Of a stretch of DNA of 58,577 nucleotides, positions 1-9,094 are shown one piece after another (the stretch's first letter is position 1; every line of letters starts with the position of its first letter). The stretch covers positions 2,090,551-2,149,127 of the forward strand of contig CAJSYZ010000007.1 of assembly GCA_910574455.1 (NCBI GenBank), in the 5' to 3' direction. A program made the translations under genes and the position numbers. The notes under the pieces were generated by a model. That model was not told where the DNA came from. It made no database searches and saw only the letters and a list, made by a program, of their open reading frames with translations. This stretch comes from Trichaptum fuscoviolaceum (taxonomy: Eukaryota; Basidiomycota; Agaricomycetes; Hymenochaetales; Trichaptaceae).

Positions 1-1674
1 TTCTAATCCGTCACCGTCCCGGACGACTCGGTGGAAAGCCGGATGCTTTGTCCACGCGAGATCTTCGTCCTGACGGACCGAACAATACGAACAAGTCCTT
101 CTGGACAGAAAGAACCGCTTCTATACGTTGGCGATGCGACGAGGATGGTCCGGGCAGAAGGGGATACGGAGTTGTTGCGAAGGTTCGGAGTCCGAGAGGT
201 TTGATGAGGAATTGGTGGAGGCGATCGAGAAGGTGAAGGAAGGGGCTCCGCGCGCGCTGGCAAACGATCTGAGAGGAGTGGAACACGGAGGATGGGCTGC
301 TGCTGTACCGGGGTAAGGTCTATTGTGCCGAGGACGAGAGAATCCGCCGCGATATCGTCAAGTTACACCACGATTCGCTTCCGGTCGGACATCCGGGTCG
401 TTGGAAGACCTACGAGCTGGTGAGTCGGAACTACTGGTGGCCTGGTATGTCTACCTTTGTCGAGCGGTATGTGTCGGGCTGTGACACTTGTATGCGGACG
501 AAGAACATCCCGCAACGTCCGGTGGGTCCGCTTCAGCCCACGAAGTACCAGACGGACCGTGGCAGGTCATTTCTTGCGACTTCATCACCCAGCTGCCACA
601 GTCCGGTGATACGACGCCATCTCGTGGTTGTAGACCGACTCACCAAGCAGGCCCATTTCATACCGACGACCTCGGATATTGACTCTGCGCGGACGGCCGA
701 CTTTTTTGTGTCCGAAGTTTGGAAACACCATGGCACACCGCGCAAAGTCATTTCGGACCGGGGTACACAGTTTGTCTCCCGGTTTATGAAAGCGGTACTC
801 CATCGCTCGGGATCGAGGGCGCGACATCGACATCCTTCCACCCGCAAACGGACGGTCAGACCGAGCGGGTGAACCAGGAGTTGGAACAGTATCTCCGCGC
901 GTTCACCGACGTCCGACAGGAAAATTGGTCGGAGTTACTGCCTATGGCGGAGTTTTCGCACAACACTCGAGCGCACTCCGCTACCAAGGTGTCTCCCTTC
1001 GCGCTGTTGTATGGATACGACCCCGAGTTCACCATTGTACCGAGTGCCGGACTTTCGACGGTACCACGCGAGCGGATGACCGACTCGACCTGCTTCAGAA
1101 GGCTCAGGAGGACGCTCGCGCGGCTCTCGGCTCCTTAAGTCGCAGCGGAGCGGATGAAGCGGTATTACGACCAGGGACATGCAGACACGCCGGACATTCG
1201 ACCAGGAACAAGGTATGGCTCGACGCACGAATATCGCAATACCGGGCACGCGCAAGCTGAATCGCGGAGACTCGGACCCTACACGTTTTTGCGGAAGATC
1301 GGACTCTTGAATTACGAGCTTCAGCTGCCTGCGACTATGCGGATTCACCCAGTGTTCCATGTGTCGCTTCTCACGAAGTATACACCGGACACTATTCCTG
1401 GTCGCGTCCAGACACCGCCAGAGCCCGTAAACGTCGACGGCGACATCGAATACGACGTTATCCGAAGTCCTTAATTCGCGCCGAAGCGGTCGAGGTCGGA
1501 CTCTGCAGTATTTGGTTCGCTGGAAAGGCTATGGACCCGAGGAAGACCAATGGATCGATGCCGCGAACATGGAGCATGCCCCCGCCGTTATCCGAAAGTT
1601 CTATCGTCGGTACCCCCGACGCCATTCGCTAACGAACGCGCGCGCTCTTTAGGAGCGCCCTTGGAGGGGGATAA
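1..1674 (+). pseudogene. Ty3/gypsy retrotransposon pol, 3' part (integrase and chromodomain), decayed
   Basis: This is the end of a chromovirus-type gypsy polyprotein, broken by several frameshifts so that the reading frame must be changed repeatedly. In order one sees an RNase H tail/linker, the integrase H2C2 zinc-binding region (a GHPGR motif near 390 and a CDTC motif near 480-492), and the DDE core: CDFITQLP near 568-591, SDRGTQF near 754-774 and the E in QTERVNQELEQ near 856-888. Next come the GYDPEF-type region near 1014-1031, the SH3-like linker ending in HPVFHVSLL near 1345-1371, and a chromodomain ([15 protein letters not shown]) near 1511-1555. In the family, integrase joins the cDNA to host chromatin and the chromodomain directs targeting. 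The 5' part of the element lies outside the window. The element is inactive as seen. Confidence 0.93.
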
Positions 1675-2049
1675 TGTCAGGAATCCGCCTCAGGTTATTT
1701 TATTTCTTTTTTTTTCCTTTATTTTCTTTTACGATCATACTCCGAGTCGGATCCCCGACATGTCCGGTCCGAAACCGGACTTTCTTTGACTCCGATTCTC
1801 TTCCTTTTTGCATAGATTACTTGCCTGTATGTTTGCAGGCCGCTAGGACAAGCGCCCTGGCAAACAATTCCTCCTTTCTTTCTTTCTTCCCCGCCACTCC
1901 GACTCGAACCTCCGCTCTACCGATGCGGGACCCCGACTAGAGCGGGACCCCGAACTCCGACTTACGTCAGCGTTATCGGTCGGACCTAGTCGTGATCAGG
2001 GTCCATTGGCTTTGGTACTGTATTAAGTTTTTGCCTTTGTTCATCAACA
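1675..2049 (+). repeat. Probable 3' LTR of the gypsy element
   Basis: The sequence straight after the end of the pol frame starts TGTCAGGAATCC, and a plausible end is the CAACA at 2045-2049. It has a pyrimidine-rich block near 1690-1730. TG...CA ends and position directly behind the chromodomain fit a fungal gypsy LTR. The 5' LTR is outside the window, so neither the ends nor a target duplication can be confirmed. Confidence 0.55.
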
Positions 2050-2247
2050 AACCGCGGATCCCCATGAGAAGCACTCCAATTTTGGCCTCTCTTGTAAGTG
2101 CTTTCTCAGGTGATGTGTTTTATCTTTAGCTCTCTTCAATTGACTTGTAAAGTGCTTCTCAGAGTGAGAACCACCGCTCATTGCATCCGATCGTCGTCCT
2201 TGTCCGATTCAGGGTCTCGAAAGCGAAGGAAACCACTCTAGGTCGTA

Positions 2248-5200
2248 ACAGAACATCGAGTCATGGAAGAGGAAAGAATATGATGTATGGTATCGGGATC
2301 CTTTGGAAGTGATCCGAAATTTGGTGGATAATCCGGCTTTAGAAGGCGAATTTGACTTTGTCCCGTTTTCGTGAATTTCAGCCAAAGGAGGACAACCGAT
2401 AATATCAATGACAAAGAACGAGTATTCAGAAATTACATGTCCGGAAATTTTGCTTGGGAACAGGCTGTAAGTCATGACTCATTAACTCGCACAAAAAATA
2501 CTTATTATCCTTGATGTAGAACGAGATCTACGCAGAAGATAAAGCAGTCCATGGATCTATGTTCGTCCCAGTCATTTTAGGGAGCGATAAGACAACGGTT
2601 TTCTGTTTGGAACTGGCAATAATGAATACTATCCTTTGTATCTTTCGATTGGGAATGTATCAAACAAGGCCCGGCGGTCCCAGAAACTGAATACAGTCCA
2701 GCTCATAGCATTTCTGGCAATACCAAAGAGTATGTGTTAATAGTGATCTATTCGATTGCCAGTGAGTTCTGATGCGTTTTGTAGCTGAGCGGCAATACGA
2801 AAAGTCAGATGACTTCCGGCGTTTTCGACATCAGATTTTTCATTCGTCTATATCGAGGATCTTAAACTCGCTGAAAACCGCAATGATCATGAACACTCAG
2901 AAAAACCATTCTCCGGTGCCCTGATGGTCACTTGCGTAGGTCAGTTTTCGGACTCGGCTCATATATAGCCGATTATCCGGAACAGGTCAGCCTTTGCGCC
3001 ATATGCACTGGATGGTGCTGCAAGTAAGGTTAATACCGCCCTCAGGCTTTCCTGAAATCAAGCTCTGTTGCGATGACTTACTTTGTGACATTATAGATGC
3101 ACAGCGCCTCACAAGGACCTCGATAATCCGGATTTGTATCAATTCCTCGAACAAAAGAGCTGCACGAACGATTGATAGAACAGGTAGACGTCAACAACAT
3201 GAATAAAGCAACAATTCGGAAAGAGTACGGATTCCACCAGGACATTGTGGTACGTGCTTCAAATTATTCATTGGATGCGTATATTGCAACTGATACGTTG
3301 CTCCGTAGCCTTTCACCAATGACATTCCGCGCGCAGATATAATGCGATCTCATATCTCCGGACCTGCTGCACCAAATCATCAAAGGCGTCTTCAAGGATC
3401 ATCTTGTCGAGTGGATATGTCAGAGCTTGACCACGTCAGAGCTGGACATTGTGGATAAAAGGTGCTGTTTTTTTCACAAGTTGTTTAATGTGAATACCGT
3501 TGCTATCTCTCCGCGTAGAATCAGAGTCGCTGCTCCTTTTCCTGGACTTCGTGGCAGATTCCCCGAAGGCCGAGGCTTCAAGCAATGGACAGGCAATGAT
3601 TCTAAGGCACTTATGAAAGTTTGTGACCTTTTTATCTTGTTCGAGGCAGTGGTTTGCTGATATTTGATGCAATTTGCTAAGGTGTACCTTCCGGCTATCG
3701 TGGGCATTGCGCACGATGATGATGATTCGCGCATTGAGTGCATTTCTAGACTTTTGTTACCTTGTGCGTCGGTACACGATTACAGCCTCAACTCTTGATC
3801 AAATCGAAGCCTCTTTGGATCACTTTCACCGTTATCGGCAAATATTCATAGCTAAGGGCATCCTGGGATAACTTTTCACTACCACGACAGCATGCTATGG
3901 TTCCATTATCCCCAACATTGATCCCTCTGTTTGCTGCACCGAGCGGGCCTGTGTTCATCGATTACAGAGAATATACATAGTTATGCGGTCAAAGAAACAT
4001 GGCGACGCTCGAACAGAAATGATCCCTTGGGCCCCCCAGATGATCACAGCAAATCAACGACTTAGTAAACTTATTGCATCGAGGTCAGACTTCAAACGGC
4101 GTGGAATGCTAGACGATACGCTATCTGAGGCTACGTGGAAAGTTTTGCGAGATGTTCTGCGAGAAGAATATGTCAGAGCCGGAGGAGGAGGATGCTGAGA
4201 GGATCCCGAACCAGAGGGAGCAGATGCAGTGTATTGGTGTGGCAGGAGCAGCCAATGATACAGATAATTTCTTCGATGGCATTGTGGGTAATCAAGAACA
4301 CAACGAAATTGCTGACCTGGATGATTTCGGCAGTTTCATCAGTGGAAGGACTGCAGAGTAGTGTGGTTCTTCATGATGTGGAAAATACAGAACATCGGTT
4401 CCACGCTTGGGTGGTAGAAGCGACCCTTCAAGCTTAATATTAATGGCTTCAAAACAAAAAAACAGCATTACTATTAAAATATGCTTGCATGAAACACCAC
4501 GTTAGTAACACGAGCTTGAAGTTTTGTGGCGCTGGACATCTGACTTCTTCGTTGTTATCCTTACAGAGTCCAGTAAGCTGTACCCCAAACAGCTCAATGC
4601 TCTTGTGACAATGAAAGGCCATCCGGAACTCCGGCGGCTCCGACAACTCATCAAAATATACTTATTCTGCAAGTACGAACGGTGCAACTTGAACGAATTA
4701 GGATACTACGACCTCGGAAGCGCTTCTGACAGCCTGATAGAAGCCGAACAACACTTTGCACTGGACATGGGCAAATGACATTGCCATCTTCCATTCAGCT
4801 ACCGCGTATTTCGCCTACCGCGGCGAATCGATTCCTATAGAGCAAGCAATGAGGGAGGTGATCAGGTCCAATTCCTCTTGGCGCGGAAAACCACGACGTG
4901 ATGTCGTTCTTGTCCAAGTTGATTCTCGCAAAAGGGGTTTGCGGGCATGCAAATTGCTCGGGTTATGCTTCTTTTCTCCTTCACCGCCAACGGAGAACGT
5001 CAGGAATGCGCCCTCGTCCAGTTTTTCAAGAACATTGGAGACTCACCTGACACATAAAAACAAGAATGTGGATAGTCGAGCCAGAGTATGAGTCAGAGAC
5101 CTCTACCGCGTGCCACTGGCAGCGTATTGGAAGTTGCCGTCAACTGAGTGACAATGACACCTCAGGCTCAGGCTACCACCGTCACGGTGACTCCAAAACT

Positions 5201-5421
5201 CCAAAGTTATCCCGTGATAGCTCTAGGGAGTATCTTCCGTTTAGCTCACCTCCTTGGGGTTCCAAAGGGTGATGAATGTCCTCCGAAGTCATTGACACCT
5301 GAGGAGTCCCTGGACTTTTACGATAGATTCTATGTTAACCGATTTGCTGACATGCACATGCATGAAACATTGTACGAAAGTAGACAACAACTTGAATAAA
5401 GATAAGCCCTCATTTAGCTAA
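2248..5421 (+). pseudogene. Plavaka-family (KDZ) transposase, 5'-truncated decayed copy
   Basis: This is an inverted, near-identical DNA copy of the gene at 50249-54329. It lacks the N-terminal zinc finger and first exons; homology begins near 2248 at the region encoding SWKRKEYDVWYRDP. Recognisable blocks are YMSGNFAWEQA (near 2436-2468), the HSS..RIL block (near 2848), CAICTGWC-type zinc residues degraded near 2990-3015, the RFPEGRGFKQWTGNDSKALMK block (near 3545-3620, with an extra G before RFPEG), AFLDFCYLVRRYT (near 3739-3781), and the C-terminal block ending YVNRFADMHMHETLYES (to 5399). It carries many frameshifts and small indels. It shares with the right-hand copy an extra T in the GGTTTTCTG tract (near 2598-2606), which shifts the frame after the ILGSDKTTV block, and it has one further T nearby. 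Homology to the right copy ends near 5421. Confidence 0.93.
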
Positions 5422-5426
5422 ACTAA

Positions 5427-5441
5427 TACTAGTACTAGTAC

Positions 5442-5476
<35 letters not shown>
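5427..5476. repeat. ACTAGT/AGT microsatellite
   Basis: A TACTAGTACTAG block runs into about a dozen AGT trinucleotides, directly after the end of Plavaka homology. It uses the same ACTAGT/AGTACT vocabulary as the other spacers of the window. Confidence 0.9.
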
Positions 5477-5720
5477 CGAGCGTGGACTCTCCCGAGTTAT
5501 AAATTAAAATTCAAACATACTAGAAGTGACAAGAATGACGAAGAAACTTAAAATAATTATCAAAAGTAAAGAACGATTTCCAGACTGTTGCATGATATGA
5601 ACAATTGCCGCATGGGATCAACACAAGCTACAAAGGGATTGCAAATAAGAACAAGAGGATTCAGCCTAAAAGTCCAAGCGTGTCGCCAGCTGAACGCCCT
5701 ACACAATGTTGGCTTGCCTA

Positions 5721-7585
5721 TCACACTGAATCCGATGCGCCATCTCCGATAGGATTAAGTTTATCGAGAAGATACAGCAAAATCGCGTAGTCCTCACAGA
5801 AAGACGAGCCATGAAGTGCTGTAGAGATGAAGCAGTCGAGCTCGTCCTCTGTCGCAACAAGTTCCTGCTTGTTGCTATCATAGTCGGCATCGCGTCCACG
5901 AAGAGCCATGACTATCGTAGCCAATCTCTTTCCTCTTCGACTTTGTCAAACCGATGAGGCGTGTCGATGGGGCTGGTGGTATCGACACTTCCTTCTGACT
6001 GTGAATCATTATTTTCCACGAGAGTCCCGTTGTCGAGCAGAATATTTTAGAAGTGCGTCGTTGGTGAGGATCATTAGACATTTCCTGATCAAATTGAAAC
6101 TACTCAGGAAGGTTGACCGTGTCGTTGAGTAGGACATTTAACGGATGTGCCTCTTTGCCAGCCTTGGCAGGAAGTACAACATTGGAAGAATTGTTGTTCT
6201 GATTTCTGGTGTCCAGTGCAACATCCTCCGTACCAACAGTGTCATGGGAGGCTGGCGACCTTTTGACATTGATTCTTTTGCGCCAGCCGGCACCGCGCCA
6301 AATTCCACAGCCGTTCCAATGCAGGAATACAGTGGAATAATCGATTTCTGCCTTCAAATTCGGTGTTGGGATCCGCCGATGATGAGTTTTTGAGGCGGAT
6401 TGTTCCTGATGTTGTGCGATTAAGGGCGTCTAATAGCGGCCAAGCTTTCCTTGAATTGGCTGTACGACCAAACAAGAAGAGGAACGAAGAATTTCAACGA
6501 GAGCTTAGCATTCCACAAGTTTCCCTGTTCATCCATAGAATCATTGGAGTCGAGGTCCGCCCAATGTCCGCAAAACCTGCCACTGAAGGGAATCGAGTCT
6601 TTGGGCAATGGAACGATTCCCGCGACGCATGACAGAGGATAAACAAAAGGATTCGGGGCCATCCTGTAAATTGTCGAATACAGACTGCCTGTGAGCCCAG
6701 ACCCCGTTCAGTGTCTCGGCGCCTTGTTTGGCAGATGACAACGCGCCGCTCCGAGTCGGAATAAACACGAAGTGCGCGCGGTGGAAACGGATTACGCGAC
6801 CCAGAAATTTCGACCACCCAACACCCTTGACGAACCGAGAGTAAAGCTTTTCGGCCCTATAATTTGGAAAGACTGTGGCCTCAGGAAGAATCTTTCCGAA
6901 CGCCGACAGCACTATAAGCCTGATTTCGCCAATATAGTTCCGAATAGCAAACGGAGGGTTCTGCCACTACCAGTGTTACGGAGTAAGAAATCAGTACTGA
7001 TGTTAAGAGCACTACTGCTGAAGTTTCCACTTACGTTTGGATTGAATATATCATCCGAGTTACTGTTGAACAGAGACATAAATTCCCTCCACTCCCTTTC
7101 ACGTGAGTGCAGCTTCTTCTTGATTGCCTTAAGGCCCTTTTCGTAATGGTTCACAGCTTGTCTCGTCTGATGGGTAATTACATCGATGTCGGCTACCACG
7201 GCAAGCATGAGTTCAGAATCCGCGGTTGACCTGCTATAGTTCTTCTGATGGAATAGATTATCCGCTATCTTTTCGGTGATCAAGCAAGTAGCAGTGGAGG
7301 GGTTGTTGGCTCTCACGGCGATTTGTGAGCGCCGCATGTACTGGCCAACGTGAATTCCGCGAACAATGCCATCGTCGTCCGGCACATATCGTGAAAGCAG
7401 TTTTCCATCTGAGTTCCATTAAGTCTCGTGCATTAGTAGTCTATGGTGAAGTCAAGATTTTCGTGCATCTTACCTTTCAAAGGGTGGGGATCGTACTCAG
7501 ACACGTAACTTGAATCCGACTCGTCACTCAGGCTGCTGCCAGTGCCAGTGTCTGTGTCGGAATCAGAGTACTCGGAGGCTGACAT
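5721..7585 (-). pseudogene. Family X gene, left copy, 3' half frameshifted
   Basis: I do not recognise the family, but it is a clear diverged paralogue of 47653-49478. The start chosen is the ATG at 7585-7583. Exon 1 (7585-7474) encodes an acidic Ser/Asp/Gly-rich N-terminus. An intron (7473-7409) and exon 2 (7408-7035) follow, then a second intron (7034-6967) and exon 3 from 6966. Both introns lie at the positions used in the right-hand copy. Shared motifs are W..P...IR..I.E.RL.V..AFGKILP after intron 2 (X' has IR...EESRLAV..AFISVLP), LSLKFFVPLLVWSY near 6490-6450 (X' LALKFFLPLLIWSY), and a C-terminal DYAILLYLLDKLNPIGD ending near 5721 (X' DYGILFALLDKLDPITD). The frame breaks near 6690-6640 and again several times between 6440 and 5900, so the C-terminal half cannot be read continuously. 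The product, if any, would be soluble and largely helical; no catalytic motif is visible. Confidence 0.8.
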
Positions 7586-9094
7586 CTTCAAATTGTCAAA
7601 GAGCAGTAGTGGGTTCGAGTCAAGATACAGTGACAGTGGTTGCGCACTCAGGCTCAGGTTTTATATAGTACCGTGGCGACGATAAGGGGATCATTCCCCG
7701 CTTACTAGTAGTAATGAGACTCGGAGCCAGGGCACTGGCACTCCGAGTCCGACTGCAGTGCCAGCCTGATGTGGCAGGCGCGTCCACACTACTACTAGTA
7801 GTAGCAACTTGAACCGTGACGCTGCCAGTGGCTGGCAGTCACCGGCGGCGTCACGGTGCCGTTGGCAGTAGTACCCCTGAGTCACGGCTGCCACTGCCAG
7901 TGGCAGCGTGGCACTGCCAGTGGTGTGTCTCCGACTCGGACTCGGAGTCGGCTGCCAGTGAGTGCAGTGGCCAGTGACCTGGGTTCACAAACTCCGCTGC
8001 ACTCACTGGCTTGATCAAAGTTTCAAGTGCAGCGGGTAAATCTATGATCATAACTTGAGTTCAAACTGTAATACTACCCGCTCAGAAGCCACTGGCACTC
8101 AGGCTGGCAGTCACGGCACTGGCAGGCATCATCATCAGACCCCGGCTACTACTACCACTAGCACTAGTAGTACTATAGAGTACTCAGGCTATTACTGTAG
8201 TATCCTTCAATATAGTAATAGTATTCAGATCAGTTTATAATAAGCCGCGAACAAGTCGGAATTTTAATCCCCAGTAGTACTCAACTTCAAGTTGTTCTTT
8301 TCCGGCGGTGGATAGTACTGACAGAGGTATGGTAGTAGATCCCTGCCAGTGATGGGCGGATCCTGCTGCTGCCACTGGCAGTGCGATTACTACTAGTACT
8401 AGTGAGTAGTAGTAAACTTCAAGTTCAAGTTGAAGCTCCTCCGACTCGGAGTCCGGCAAGTCCGAGTCCGGCCCCAGGCCCGCAACTTCAAGTTGTACAT
8501 ACTTGAACTGCTTCATCGTTCGTTTACTACTACTACTAGTAGTACTACTACTAGTAGTAGTACTAAGCCTGAGTTGCCGGGGGCCTTTACTTACTACTAC
8601 TACCAGTACAACTTGAAGTAGTAGCTAAAGCCGTACTAGCAACTACTACTACGTAGTACTTACTCCCACCGCCGTGACTCAGGCTCACTGGCACTGGCAG
8701 GCTATCAATAGTTTCATGATCAGGGGTCCTTTAGCTCGGAAGTACTACGTAGCACTGGCAGTAGTAGTACAGTAGTAACCCCTGTGCCCCGCCCGCTTGC
8801 GTCTCCCCTTACCACCACTGTCACTTTCAAGTTTAGTTGAACTTTCGTTGCGGAACCAGCAAAATATGCCAGAGTCAGGGATACCTCAGGCTCACCTAGC
8901 TGCCAGTGTGCCTGCCACGGGGGAACCTCAGGCTGCCAGTGATAGTTTTAGTAGCTCCGAGTTGGAGCACAAGACTGCACCGAGTATAGTAACCCAGGCT
9001 GCGACTGCATACAGTGCGTACCAGTAGTATGCTATTGTACTTCAACTTGAACAAAGTGCTTATGATTATTCACCGTACTACTGCTTGCACTTGA
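7586..9094. repeat. Spacer between X and Y built of quasi-palindromic words
   Basis: This 1.5-kb divergent intergenic region is dominated by recurring short words. Examples are TGCCAGTGGCA at 7895-7905, GACTCGGAGTC at 7939-7949, AACTTCAAGTT at 8283-8293 and ACTACTAGTAGT at 8532-8543. CTCAGGCT, CACTGGCA and ACTAGTAGTACT variants occur throughout. Spacing is irregular, so this is neither a satellite nor a CRISPR array. It must hold the promoters of X (leftward) and Y (rightward). An open frame from the ATG at 8866 (encoding MPESGIPQAHLAA...) could be an upstream Y exon, but I cannot prove it. Confidence 0.8.

Noticed and set aside
7586..9094. Repeated words considered as a CRISPR array or satellite
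   Set aside because: No constant unit length or spacing, many different words, both strands mixed, and eukaryotic context.
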